Below, in pieces: positions 5,728 to 14,147 of a stretch of 64,000 nt of DNA (the first letter of the stretch is position 1; each line of letters begins with the position of its first letter). A program made the position numbers and the translations under genes. Source of the stretch: Hymenobacter caeli. Lineage in GTDB: Bacteria > Bacteroidota > Bacteroidia > Cytophagales > Hymenobacteraceae. The DNA lies in the NCBI RefSeq assembly GCF_013294115.1, contig NZ_JABSNP010000021.1:1-64000 (forward strand). The letters are read 5' to 3'. A model generated the notes under the pieces. That model was given only the letters and a program-made list of their open reading frames with translations, did no database searches and had not been told where the DNA came from.

Positions 5728-8214
5728 CTACCAGCGCAAATTCACCGAGGCCAGGAAGTTGGTGAAGGCCTGCGGGTAGTAGTAGCTGTAGTACTGCGGC
5801 TGGCCGCCGCTGATGTAGCCGTAGGTGTAGCCGTTGTTCACGTACTTGGCCCCCAGCACGTTGTTGAGCAGGCCCGCAATTTCTATTTCGCGGAACCCCA
5901 GCGTTGAGGGGTGCCAGAGGTAGCGCACGCGCACGTCCTGCACGTAGTAGGGCGCGATGCTGCGGCTCTCAGTACTGGTATTATCCAGGTACTGGCGGCC
6001 GGCGTAGCGGGCCAGCGTGGCCAGGCGCAGGCCGGGCAGCGGCTCGTACTCCAGGGTGTAGGCGAAGGTGACGCTGGGCGAGAACGAGATGTTGGTTTGC
6101 CGGAACGCGGTGCCCTGCTCGCCGCCGCTGTCGTAGTTGGTCAGGTAATCGGTGTAGTTGTTGATTTTGTTGCGGCTGAACGTGGCCGTGGGGCTGAAGG
6201 TGAGGCCCCGGGCCAGCCGCGCCGCCGCTTGCAGCTCCACGCCGGTGCGGTACGAGTCGCGCACGTTGGCGTGGATGGGGTTGCCCACGTCGTCGAGGTG
6301 CCCGCTCAGCACCAGCTGGTCGCGGTACAGCATCAGGTAGTAGTTGGCCGACCACTGAAAGGGCCCCGTGGTGCGGCGCAGGCCGGCCTCGAAGTTGTTG
6401 AGCATCTCGGCGGTGGGGCGGCGCTCGGCGGGCGTGTCGGTGTAGTCGGTGCGGGTGGGCTCGCGCTGGGCCAGGGCGTAGGAGGCGTAGGCCGCCAGCC
6501 CGTCCTTCACCTGATAGGTGAGGCCGGCCTTGGGGTTCAGGAAGCTGAACTTGATGGTTTGCTGGCTCTTGCCGCCGTTGGGGCTGCCGTCGGGCGCAAA
6601 CAGCTCGTAGTTCACGTAGCGGTACTGCACATCCCCAAAAGCGGACAGCCGCTCGCCCAGGGCCAGCGTGGCGCGGGCGTAGGTGTTCAGGTCGAGCTTG
6701 TGGGCGTTGGGCTCCTGGTAGTAGGGCGTGCCGGTTTCGGGAATGTTATTGCCCCGCTGGGCCCAGGTCAGCTCGTCGAAATGCTGGCCGCGGTAGTTCA
6801 CCAGGGCCCCGCCCAGGGTGAATGATTGAATGAGTGACTGCGTGTTCTGGGGCTGCAATTGCAGGGCGTAGGTGGCCCCGTAGAGGTCGGTTTTCAGCCA
6901 GCGCCGGCGAATCACGTCGGTCGTCGTCAGGGTGTCGAAGCCGCCGCCCCCGGCGCGGGGCTGGTACACGGGCCCCGAGATGCCGTACTGGGCAAAATCC
7001 TGGTTGGCCTTGTACTCTTCGTAGTAGCCGCCTCCGCGCGTCCAGAAGGGCGTCACGCTCAGGTTGAGGGTGGGCGTGAGCTGCCGCGAGACCAGGAGCT
7101 GGTAGTAGTCCTGCTGGTAGTTGTCGGTTTGGTTTTTATAGGCCGGCAGGTGCTGGCCGGCGTCGGTGCCGGCCTCGTTGTAGCGGCGGTTTTTGGTGAG
7201 CAGCGAGTCGGCCAGGCCGTACCAGCTTTGGTAGGTGGTTTCGTAGCCAGTGAGCACCAAGGCCCGGACCAGCGTCTTGGCGTCGGAATAGGTACCGGCC
7301 AAGTACAGCGACTTCAGCCGCGCCGCGCCGCGCTCCACGTAGCCGTCGCTCTGCACCCGCGAGGCGCGGGCATCGAGCGCGAAGTGGCCGTTCATCAGGC
7401 CCGTGCCGGCCATGATAGTCGATTTCCAGGTGCCAAACGAGCCGGCCGAGTTGTTGATTTCGGCGTAGGGCTGGGTGCGCAGGCCCAGGGTTTCCACGTT
7501 CAGGCTGGCCCCGAAGGCCCCCGCGCCGTTGGTGCTGGGCCCCGCCCCGCGCTGCACCTGGATGCTCTGCACCGACGAGGCCAGGTCGGGCAAATCAACA
7601 AAAAATACGCCGTGGCTCTCGGCCTCGTTCACCGGCACCCCGTTCAGCGTCACGTTGATGCGGGTGCCGTCGGTGCCGCGGATGCGCAGGCCGGTGTAGC
7701 CCACGCCGGTACCCGCGTCGGAGGTCGTGACCACGCTCGGCGTCTGGTCGAGCAGGTAGGGAATGTCCTGGCCGAAGTTGCGGGCCTGGAGCTGCTCGCG
7801 GCCCACGTTTTGGTAGGCCGTACCGGTGCGCTCGTTGGCGCGGGTGGCCGTGACCACGGCCTCGGGCGTGAGGTTGCGGGCCGCTTGCAGGGCCATTGGG
7901 GGCAGCTGCTGGGGTTCGGGCTGGCCTTGCAGCGGCAGTGTTTGGGCTTCGAAGCCCACGTAGCTGGCCCGCAGCGTGTGGGGGCCGGCGGGCACGGCGG
8001 GCAGCGCAAAGCGGCCGGCGGCGTCGGTGGTAGCGCCCAGGCCGGGCACATCGGGCAGGGTAATGGTGGCCCCGGGCAGGGCCGCGCCCCGGGCATCGGT
8101 GAGGGTGCCGGACACGGGGCCTTGCGCCCAGACAGGCGCGGCAGCCAGCGCCAGCAGCGCGGCCCCCGCAAAGGGTAGAATTTTCAAAAAAGTAACGAAA
8201 AAGGTAGAACGCAC
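5728..8214 (-). CDS. TonB-dependent receptor, probably for thiamine compounds
   Basis: Outer-membrane receptor of about 828 residues. A signal peptide ending in APVWA is followed by a carboxypeptidase-like regulatory domain (GTLTDARGAALPGATITLP), the plug (QNVGREQL, RIRGTDGTRINVTLNGVPVNE) and a long beta-barrel ending with an aromatic-terminated strand (LASVNLRW). The frame reaches 8280, but those codons are part of a TPP riboswitch, so the start must lie downstream. GTG at 8212-8214 is used here and TTG at 8185-8187, directly at the signal peptide, is equally plausible. Riboswitch control implies uptake of thiamine or a precursor. A short octad-like tract lies in the barrel region at about 6818-6841. 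Confidence 0.88.
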   Translation of the reverse strand: MRSTFFVTFLKILPFAGAALLALAAAPVWAQGPVSGTLTDARGAALPGATITLPDVPGLGATTDAAGRFALPAVPAGPHTLRASYVGFEAQTLPLQGQPEPQQLPPMALQAARNLTPEAVVTATRANERTGTAYQNVGREQLQARNFGQDIPYLLDQTPSVVTTSDAGTGVGYTGLRIRGTDGTRINVTLNGVPVNEAESHGVFFVDLPDLASSVQSIQVQRGAGPSTNGAGAFGASLNVETLGLRTQPYAEINNSAGSFGTWKSTIMAGTGLMNGHFALDARASRVQSDGYVERGAARLKSLYLAGTYSDAKTLVRALVLTGYETTYQSWYGLADSLLTKNRRYNEAGTDAGQHLPAYKNQTDNYQQDYYQLLVSRQLTPTLNLSVTPFWTRGGGYYEEYKANQDFAQYGISGPVYQPRAGGGGFDTLTTTDVIRRRWLKTDLYGATYALQLQPQNTQSLIQSFTLGGALVNYRGQHFDELTWAQRGNNIPETGTPYYQEPNAHKLDLNTYARATLALGERLSAFGDVQYRYVNYELFAPDGSPNGGKSQQTIKFSFLNPKAGLTYQVKDGLAAYASYALAQREPTRTDYTDTPAERRPTAEMLNNFEAGLRRTTGPFQWSANYYLMLYRDQLVLSGHLDDVGNPIHANVRDSYRTGVELQAAARLARGLTFSPTATFSRNKINNYTDYLTNYDSGGEQGTAFRQTNISFSPSVTFAYTLEYEPLPGLRLATLARYAGRQYLDNTSTESRSIAPYYVQDVRVRYLWHPSTLGFREIEIAGLLNNVLGAKYVNNGYTYGYISGGQPQYYSYYYPQAFTNFLASVNLRW

Positions 8215-8257
8215 CCGGGCCCCAGGGGTCGGAGCCGAGGCGGAAACGTCCGCGGAT

Positions 8258-8347
8258 TGTTTATTTCCCTTCGCCGGCATTACCCGGTTCAGGTTCGATG
8301 GGTATCATCTCAGCCGGCGTCGTGCACAACGCCAGCACCCCTAAACA
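8258..8347 (-). promoter_or_regulatory. TPP (thiamine pyrophosphate) riboswitch
   Basis: Read on the minus strand, the element has the hallmark THI-box pieces in order: GGGGTGCT, GGCTGAGATGATACCC, ACCTGAACCGGGTAATGCC and a closing GAAGGGA. The ends pair (TGTTTA with TAAACA) to form P1. It lies about 45-70 nt upstream of the TonB receptor start and should switch off its expression when TPP is plentiful. The GC-rich stretch 8215-8257, containing self-complementary CCCCTGGGG, probably holds the expression platform. Confidence 0.93.
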
Positions 8348-8515
8348 GGGCGCAAAGATAGGCCCCGCGCGTGCCGCCGGGGCCCGGGCCCCGGATTTTA
8401 TGTTCCGGTTGAAAACCTTTTGCCGAAAATCAGTTAATTTAGGGGGCCGGGCGGGCGCAACGCAAGGGGCCTTCCGTGCGTTGTTGCCCCGCCGCCCTTT
8501 TTCCGTTCGCCTGCC

Positions 8516-8737
8516 ATGTACCAGCTTATCTACGCCGTTGCGCTTTGTGCCGTGCTGTTGTTTGTGCTAACGGTGCCGCGCCGCCGGGTGGGCCCGCCCC
8601 CGCCCCCGCCCGACAACGACGACGACGGCGGCGAGCCCCACGACCCCGGCCTGCCCGACCTGGACCTGCCGCCGGGCATCTCGCGGCCCATCAACGACTG
8701 GGAACCCGACTACAACCGCCCCCGCGTGGGCGCGTAG
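8516..8737 (+). CDS. Small membrane-anchored hypothetical protein
   Basis: A 73-residue protein with one N-terminal hydrophobic helix (LIYAVALCAVLLFVLTV), a basic RRR stop-transfer, a run of six prolines, then an Asp-rich hydrophilic tail (DNDDDGG, DLDLPPG). I recognise no domain. It is transcribed divergently from the riboswitch-controlled receptor, with a weak TAATTTAG -7-like element at 8435-8442. It ends just before a very strong hairpin. Codon use matches the neighbours, so it is likely a real gene. Confidence 0.6.
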   Translation: MYQLIYAVALCAVLLFVLTVPRRRVGPPPPPPDNDDDGGEPHDPGLPDLDLPPGISRPINDWEPDYNRPRVGA

Positions 8738-8751
8738 CTTCTTATAAATGT

Positions 8752-8820
8752 GAAAAAGGTGGGGGAAGTGAGCATGGGGAGATTATTCATTTCCCCATGC
8801 TCACTTCCCCCACCTTTTTC
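8752..8820. terminator. Bidirectional terminator hairpin
   Basis: A perfect 29-bp inverted repeat (8752-8780 and 8792-8820) with an 11-nt loop. A-tract and T-tract ends make it work in both directions. It lies between the convergent small membrane protein gene and the Omp85-like gene. Confidence 0.85.
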
Positions 8821-8828
8821 GCGTTCTT

Positions 8829-10091
8829 TTAAAATACTTCGCCCACGTTGAACGACAGGCTGCTGGAACCCTGGATGCCCCGGGCGTAGTCCACGCCCAA
8901 GTTGGTGCGCGACACCTTGTTGAGGCTTAGGCGCAGGCCCGCGCCCACGGCGGGGGCCACTTTGTCGTAGCGCTTGGCGATGGGCTCGTCGACTACCTGG
9001 GCGTCTTCCGACACGGACTGGGCGTTGGCGAACACCACCCCGCCCAGCAAGCGGTTGCGGGTGATGCCGAAGCGGTACTCGCTTTCGAGGTACAGCAGGT
9101 TTTTGCCCCGGAACCGGCCCTGGATGTAGCCGCGGCCCAGGTTGCTGTACATGTCCCAGCCGGTGCTGGGCAGGTCCAGAAACGGCGGCTCGCCGCTCAG
9201 CGTGAGGGCGTTGTACGACCAGAAGGCCAGCACGTTGGCCGAGCGGCGGCTGGGGCGCAGGTACGCCCGGCCTTCGAGCAGCAGCGACTGATACTTGCCG
9301 CCGTTGCCGGGGCCGCCGCTGCTTTCGCTTTGGCGGTTGGGCCGGTACACCGCGCTGAGGTAGGCCCCGTGCGCGGCATTGGTGGCGTTGGTGCGGCTGT
9401 CGTAGAGCAGGCTCAGCACGGGGCCCAGCGACTGGGAGCGGCCCGACACCCCGTCGCGGTAGCGCGAAATGGCGCGGACCTGACGCTGGCCGTTGCGGCT
9501 CACGATGTTCCAGTGGTCGTCGAAGGCCACGCCCAGCCCGGCGTAGAAGTTGGGGGCCAAGCGGCGCAGCACGCTCTGGTACAGCCGCAGGTAGTCGTAG
9601 TCCATCGTCACCACTTGCTCGGTGGTGGTGTGCATGCCCAGGCCGTAGGTGCTTTGCGGGTAGTGCATGATGCGCCAGTCACCGACGAAGTTCCAGCGGT
9701 TGCCGGCCGCCCACAGCGACGACGTGGCCGTGAAGATGGCCTGCGCGTGGGCCGTGTAGATGAGGGCCCCGAGAATGGTGGAAAGGTTGGCCCGGGGGGC
9801 CTGGAACGCCACGTTGGTGGCCACTTCCACCAGCCCGCCGGTTTGCTGCGAGTAGCCCACCGCCGGCAGCAGCGCCACAAACTTGCCGCCCCGCGCCAGG
9901 GCCAGCGAGTCGTGCGGCACCAGGCGCAGGCGCGGCACCGCGGCGTTGGCCAGGTCCACGACGTCGGCCGGGGCCGGCCGGGGCCGGGGCGCGGGGCGGC
10001 GCAGGCTGTCGGCCGGCGCGGGCGCGGCCACTGCCCCCGCGGCCAGCAGCAGCCCGCCCAGCAACAAGCAATACCTTACGCGGAGGGGCAT
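8829..10091 (-). CDS. Omp85/BamA-like outer-membrane protein
   Basis: A 420-residue protein with a signal peptide (CLLLGGLLLAAGAVAAPA) followed by a proline-rich linker and an outer-membrane barrel. The C-terminal part (LLYLESEYRFGI, LLGGVVFANAQS, VAPAVGAGLRLSLNK, closing SLSFNVGEVF) matches the surface-antigen D15 family. No POTRA domain is visible, so this is a barrel-only member rather than BamA itself. The ATG at 10089-10091 is chosen because it directly precedes the signal peptide. Its role is unknown; such proteins often sit alone in Bacteroidota genomes. Confidence 0.72.
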   Translation of the reverse strand: MPLRVRYCLLLGGLLLAAGAVAAPAPADSLRRPAPRPRPAPADVVDLANAAVPRLRLVPHDSLALARGGKFVALLPAVGYSQQTGGLVEVATNVAFQAPRANLSTILGALIYTAHAQAIFTATSSLWAAGNRWNFVGDWRIMHYPQSTYGLGMHTTTEQVVTMDYDYLRLYQSVLRRLAPNFYAGLGVAFDDHWNIVSRNGQRQVRAISRYRDGVSGRSQSLGPVLSLLYDSRTNATNAAHGAYLSAVYRPNRQSESSGGPGNGGKYQSLLLEGRAYLRPSRRSANVLAFWSYNALTLSGEPPFLDLPSTGWDMYSNLGRGYIQGRFRGKNLLYLESEYRFGITRNRLLGGVVFANAQSVSEDAQVVDEPIAKRYDKVAPAVGAGLRLSLNKVSRTNLGVDYARGIQGSSSLSFNVGEVF

Positions 10092-10216
10092 GGCAGGAGG
10101 TTCAGCAGCAAAAGAGTAACGGAGCAAAGGCGCAGCTTCCGGTTCAGACTGCTTTCGCGGCCGCGGGCTTAATGCCCTGCTCAGACAACGAAATCCCGCC
10201 GGAGGTTTCGGCGGGC

Positions 10217-11095
10217 TCAGCCGATTTCGATTTCGTAGGTGGCCGCGAAGCCCTGGCCGGGCCCCAGCGTGAGGATGCCCTCTTTGTCGCGCAGCTCCTG
10301 CGGGGGCCCCACGGGGCTGGCCACCCCGTGCCACGGCTCGATGCACACGAACGCCGCCCCGGGCCCCTTGGTCCACAGGCCCAGGTAGGGAAAGCCGTCG
10401 AAGCGCAGGCGCACGAAGTGCGGCGAGCCGTGGGCGCGCAGCGCCAGGCGCGTAAAGTCGTAGTGCGCCAGCACCAGCGCGTCGTCGGCAAATAGGGCAT
10501 AGGTGAGCGGCAGGGCGGTTTGCTGGTGCAGCACGGGCGCGGTTTCGCCGGTGCGCAGGCCCCCGCGCAGCAGCTGGCGGCGGAGCGTCACGGGGTGGTC
10601 AAACTCAAAGTAATAGTCTTCGAATTGCTCCTGCCCGGGGCGCAACGGGCAGCAAAAAGCCGGGTGGGCCCCGATGCTGAACAGCAATTCTTCGGGGGCC
10701 CCGGCGGGGTTGCGCACGTCCCAGCGCACGGCCAGGGCGGTGCCGCGCAAGGTGTAGGTGATGTCCAGCGCGAAGGCAAACGGGTAGTTGGCGCGGGTGT
10801 CGGCCGAGTCCGTCAGGCGAAAGGCCAGCTCGGTGGCGGAATGGCGCAGCACGGCAAAGGCCTGGTCGCGGGCGAAGCCGTGCTGGCCCAGCGTGTAAGC
10901 TTGGCCCTGGTGCAGGTAGGTATCGCCGGGCAGGCGGCCCACGATGGGAAAGAGCACCGGCGCGTGGCGGCCCCACACGGCGGGGTCGGCGGCCCACACG
11001 TATTCCCGGCCGGCGGCCGCGAAGCTAGTCAGCTCGGCCCCGTGGGCGGCAAAAGCGGCCCGGCAGTGGTCGTTGGCAAGGATGAGGTCGGGCAT
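10217..11095 (-). CDS. Aldose 1-epimerase family protein
   Basis: A 292-residue cytoplasmic protein of the galactose mutarotase-like fold. Visible family features are LTSFAAAGREYVWAADPAVWGRH near the N-terminus, FSIGAHPAFCCPL with the substrate-contacting His, and LWTKGPGAAFVCIEPWHG with the catalytic Glu region. It belongs with LacX/YeaD-like epimerases acting on the anomeric carbon of sugars or sugar phosphates. The ATG at 11093-11095 is preferred over a TTG four codons upstream. It is followed 126 nt later by the Omp85-like gene and preceded by a NadR-like gene, both on the same strand. Confidence 0.82.
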   Translation of the reverse strand: MPDLILANDHCRAAFAAHGAELTSFAAAGREYVWAADPAVWGRHAPVLFPIVGRLPGDTYLHQGQAYTLGQHGFARDQAFAVLRHSATELAFRLTDSADTRANYPFAFALDITYTLRGTALAVRWDVRNPAGAPEELLFSIGAHPAFCCPLRPGQEQFEDYYFEFDHPVTLRRQLLRGGLRTGETAPVLHQQTALPLTYALFADDALVLAHYDFTRLALRAHGSPHFVRLRFDGFPYLGLWTKGPGAAFVCIEPWHGVASPVGPPQELRDKEGILTLGPGQGFAATYEIEIG

Positions 11096-11130
11096 GGGGC
11101 GGAGCAAGGCAAACGGTTAGCGCCCCTAAG

Positions 11131-11664
11131 CTACGGCCGCGGCCCTGCGCGCAACAGCGCATCCACCAGCCGCCGGGCCGTGGCAAAGCGCTGCGCCGGG
11201 GCCCCCCAGATTTCGGCGAAGTTGGCCGCGCCGCCCGCCAGCTCGCGCTGGTAGAGGCGGTAGAAGTGCTGGCGCAAGTGGGGCTCGGGGTGCTCGCGCA
11301 GCGGGTCGGGCTCCCAAGGCATGTCCACGCCCATGAGCAGCACGAGGTCGTAGCGCTGCTGCGCCACGCGCCGGGCAATCCAGTCGGGGCAGCGGCCAAA
11401 GGCGTGCTCGGCCCAGATTTTTATCACCAGCAAATCGGTGTCGCAAAACACGACGCGGCCGGTGGCGGCCGCCGCCTGCGCTTCGGCCGCCAGCTGGCCC
11501 CGGGCAATGGCTTCGAGGTCGGCCAGCGCGTAGGGCGGCCGGCGGCCGGCCAGGTAGGCGCGGGCGTACTCGGGCGCGCAGGGCGCGTGGTAGTGGGCGG
11601 CCAGCTGCTGGCACAGCGTCGATTTGCCCGTCGATTCCGGGCCGGTCAGCGCGATGCGGAGCAT
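11131..11664 (-). CDS. NadR-like ATP-binding kinase
   Basis: A 177-residue P-loop protein. Walker A is GPESTGKST at residues 8-16, followed by the APEYARAYL stretch and VVFCDTDLLVIKIWAEHAFG, both typical of the ribosylnicotinamide kinase domain of NadR (AAA_28). The adenylyltransferase domain of full NadR is absent, as in many Bacteroidota. It would phosphorylate nicotinamide riboside in NAD salvage. Gene start is clear (ATG at 11662-11664). Confidence 0.8.
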   Translation of the reverse strand: MLRIALTGPESTGKSTLCQQLAAHYHAPCAPEYARAYLAGRRPPYALADLEAIARGQLAAEAQAAAATGRVVFCDTDLLVIKIWAEHAFGRCPDWIARRVAQQRYDLVLLMGVDMPWEPDPLREHPEPHLRQHFYRLYQRELAGGAANFAEIWGAPAQRFATARRLVDALLRAGPRP

Positions 11665-11866
11665 GGGTAGCAGCGGATACTCATGAGAAAAAGAAGGAAC
11701 CGGGAAGGGCTACCCCGGGCAAAGGTGCGGGCGGCCCGCACTTTCCTGCCAAGCCGCACCCCCGGAAAACACAAATAACAATTTGAACAACTACTATACG
11801 GCAAGTAAAGCTTGTCATAATGCCATTCAGGGCAAATTTAAGGCCTCGCCGAGTCGTCGGGGAACG

Positions 11867-11874
11867 TATCTTTG
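11867..11874 (+). promoter_or_regulatory. -7 promoter element for the rhodanese gene
   Basis: TATCTTTG matches TAnnTTTG exactly, 24 nt before the ATG at 11899. Confidence 0.5.
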
Positions 11875-11898
11875 TCTTTTCTACCAGTTGTTAGTTTT

Positions 11899-12225
11899 AT
11901 GGTTATCGCCGCTATCAGTCCTGTTCAATTGGCGGCCCGGCTCGCGGCCGGCGAGTTCCTGCACCTGATCGACGTGCGCGACCCGATTGAGTTCGACTAC
12001 TGCCACCTGCCCGGCAGCGTGCTGGTGCCGCTCGACGAGTTGCCCCAGCGCACCGCCGACGTGCCCGCCAACGGCGAGGTGGTGCTCGTGTGCCACCACG
12101 GCGTGCGCTCGGCCCAGGCCATCAGCTACTTGCAGCAGCGCCACGGCCGCCACAACCTGCTGAACCTGCGCGGCGGCATCGACGCCTGGAGCCGCGAGGT
12201 GGACCCCACCCTGCCCAAGTACTAG
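11899..12225 (+). CDS. Rhodanese-like sulfurtransferase
   Basis: A 108-residue single rhodanese domain. LIDVRDPIEFDYCHLPGSVLVPL is the standard N-terminal motif, and VLVCHHGVRS carries the catalytic Cys in the active loop. NLRGGIDAWSREVDP closes the domain. There is no signal peptide, so it is cytoplasmic. Such stand-alone domains move sulfane sulfur to acceptors such as cyanide or thiols; the physiological partner is not evident. The promoter element at 11867-11874 supports the start. Confidence 0.88.
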   Translation: MVIAAISPVQLAARLAAGEFLHLIDVRDPIEFDYCHLPGSVLVPLDELPQRTADVPANGEVVLVCHHGVRSAQAISYLQQRHGRHNLLNLRGGIDAWSREVDPTLPKY

Positions 12226-12346
12226 GGCCGTTGCCGGCGGGCAACCAGCCGTTGCCAGTGCACAGTTGACGGGCGCGGAGGCCCCACCCAGGGCCCTTTT
12301 CCCCTGCCGCTTGTTCATGGCCCGCTGCTCACCGACAACCGCTTTC

Positions 12347-13096
12347 ATGCCCACTCCCACCCTGGCCGGCCGCCTGGCCCTGCGCCAGCCCCCCGCCGGC
12401 CCGCCCCTGATGCGCCAAAGCTGGGGCGACCTCCTCTTCATGCACTGGCCGGTGCCGCCGGCGGTGCTGGCCCCCTACCTGCCCCCGCGCCTGGCCCTCG
12501 ACCTGCACGACGGCCACGCCTGGCTGGCCATTGTGCCGTTTCGGATGTGGGACGTGCGCACCCGCTTCACGCCGCCCATCCCCGGAGCCAACCAGTTCCT
12601 GGAGCTGAACGTGCGCACCTACGTGCACCTCGACGGCGTGCCCGGCGTGTGGTTTTTGTCGCTCGACGCCACCAACGCCCTGGCCGTGTGGGCGGCGCGC
12701 ACGGTTTTTCACCTGCCCTACCTGCGCGCCCGCATGGCGCTGGCCCGCCCCGCCCCCAACCAGGTGCGCTACACCGCCCGCCGCACCCACGGCGGGGCCC
12801 CGGCCGCGCACTTCGCCGCCACCTGGCGCGTGGGCGCACCGCTGCCGCCCGCGGCCACCGCGCCCGGCTCGCTGGCCTTTTTCCTCACCGAGCGCTACTG
12901 CCTGTACGCCGCCTGGGGCCCCCGCCTCTACCGCGGCCGCATCCACCACGAGGCCTGGCCGTTGCGCGGAGCTGAGCTGCTGGAATTCGACTCGAACTTA
13001 ATCGAAGCGCACGGCCTGCCCACGCCCGCCGGGGCCCCGGTGCTGTACGCCGGAGGCCCCCTGGCCGTGGAGCTGTGGTGGCTGCAACGGGTATGA
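12347..13096 (+). CDS. DUF2071 (YqjF-like) protein
   Basis: A 249-residue protein. The pattern MRQSWGDLLFMHWPVPPAVLAPYLPP, then WLAIVPFRM, FLELNVRTYV, GVWFLSLDATN and FFLTERYCLY is that of the DUF2071/YqjF family, whose function is unknown. An in-frame ATG at 12317 would add ten residues; the one at 12347 fits the usual start better. It follows the rhodanese gene by about 120 nt and may share its transcript. Confidence 0.8.
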   Translation: MPTPTLAGRLALRQPPAGPPLMRQSWGDLLFMHWPVPPAVLAPYLPPRLALDLHDGHAWLAIVPFRMWDVRTRFTPPIPGANQFLELNVRTYVHLDGVPGVWFLSLDATNALAVWAARTVFHLPYLRARMALARPAPNQVRYTARRTHGGAPAAHFAATWRVGAPLPPAATAPGSLAFFLTERYCLYAAWGPRLYRGRIHHEAWPLRGAELLEFDSNLIEAHGLPTPAGAPVLYAGGPLAVELWWLQRV

Positions 13097-13145
13097 GGGT
13101 AGGCAAGGCCCGGCCGGCCCCCGGCGGCGTGGGCAACTCCCGGCG

Positions 13146-13171
13146 TTAATGGCTTAATTTAATGGCTCAAT
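13146..13171 (+). promoter_or_regulatory. Tandem 13-bp direct repeat upstream of araC-type gene
   Basis: TTAATGGCTTAAT and TTAATGGCTCAAT follow each other with a 13-bp period, about 47-72 nt upstream of the AraC-type regulator gene. This AT-rich patch stands out from its surroundings and is placed where an autoregulatory operator could be. Confidence 0.35.
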
Positions 13172-13217
13172 TACCAAAGGGACCCGCTTTGCGGGCCGCT
13201 AGCGGTTTACCATTGCA

Positions 13218-14057
13218 ATGAAAACGAAGGCTCTTATCCCGCTACACGACCTGCACGCGAATTATTTTCTGATCGGCCAGATTGAAAAGGCGGACTCGGT
13301 GCGTTTCGGCGTGCACCACCGCCACCAGTTTTACGAAATCCTGTGGTTTACCTCAAACGGGCAAGACCACAGCGTTGACTTTGAAGATTATCCCGTTTGT
13401 AAAAACTTGGTTTATTTCCTGGCCCCCGGCCAGGTCCACGCCATGCCGGGGCCCCGGCCCACGGGCTTCGTCATCGCGCTGGCCCCCGAGTTTGTGAACG
13501 GCATCCCCGAAGCGTACCTCAAGCACCTTTTCAACCTGTCGGTGAACGAGGGCATCCAATTGATCGACGAGCAGCTGCCGCCGCTGGAGCTGCTGGTGCG
13601 CCTGCTGCAACTGGAGCAAGCCGGTGGGCAGCACCCGCTGGTGGTGCAATCTTACGTCAAGGCCTTTTTGCTTCACATTTACCAAGCCACCCGCGAGACC
13701 AACCCCGCCGTGGCCCAGTTCAGCGACAAGCGCTTGGTCACGCTGTCGGCCCTCATCCAGCAGCATTACCGGGAAGAGCGGAAAACCGATTTCTACGCCG
13801 ACCACCTGGGGCTGACGCCCCAACGGGTGAACGAGCTACTGAAGGAGAAATGGGGCTATACCATCACCCAAGCCATTCACAACCAATTGATACTGGAAGC
13901 TAAACGCAGCATCAGCTTGTGTGAGAGGAGCTTTAAAGAAATTGCCTTCGACCTGGGTTTCAACGAGCAAGCCTACTTCAGTCGGTTTTTTAAAAAGCAA
14001 ACCGGCATCACCCCCGAAGCTTTCCGGGAAAAGATCCTCGCGCGCACTTCCTCATGA
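13218..14057 (+). CDS. AraC-family transcriptional regulator
   Basis: A 279-residue regulator. The N-terminal ~150 residues form a cupin-type effector domain (HHRHQFYEILWFTSNG, FLAPGQVHAMPGP). The C-terminal ~100 residues hold two helix-turn-helix units (FYADHLGLTPQRVNELLKE; RSFKEIAFDLGFNEQAYFSR, FFKKQTGITPEAFRE). It lies immediately upstream of, and in the same direction as, the aromatic catabolic block beginning at 14597, so it is the best candidate for its activator. A strong hairpin separates it from that block. Confidence 0.9.
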   Translation: MKTKALIPLHDLHANYFLIGQIEKADSVRFGVHHRHQFYEILWFTSNGQDHSVDFEDYPVCKNLVYFLAPGQVHAMPGPRPTGFVIALAPEFVNGIPEAYLKHLFNLSVNEGIQLIDEQLPPLELLVRLLQLEQAGGQHPLVVQSYVKAFLLHIYQATRETNPAVAQFSDKRLVTLSALIQQHYREERKTDFYADHLGLTPQRVNELLKEKWGYTITQAIHNQLILEAKRSISLCERSFKEIAFDLGFNEQAYFSRFFKKQTGITPEAFREKILARTSS

Positions 14058-14079
14058 GTATTTAAGCGAAAGCATTCTG

Positions 14080-14147
14080 CAAAAATGCCCTGGGCGGGTA
14101 TGAACGTGAGTGCATGCTCACCTTCATACCCGCCCAGGGCATTTTTG
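14080..14147 (+). terminator. Terminator hairpin after the AraC-type gene
   Basis: Arms 14080-14110 and 14117-14147 form a 31-bp stem with one mismatch and a 6-nt loop, ending in a T-tract. It closes the regulator transcript and isolates the catabolic promoter. Confidence 0.8.

Noticed and set aside
8215..8280. Receptor start codon at 8280
   Set aside because: These codons are part of the conserved TPP riboswitch and its platform, so translation must start downstream.
12236..12262. Possible decayed heptad tract after the rhodanese gene (CAACCAG, GTTGCCAG, CAGTTGA)
   Set aside because: Unit spacing is irregular and no arm pairing is seen, so it cannot be separated from chance.
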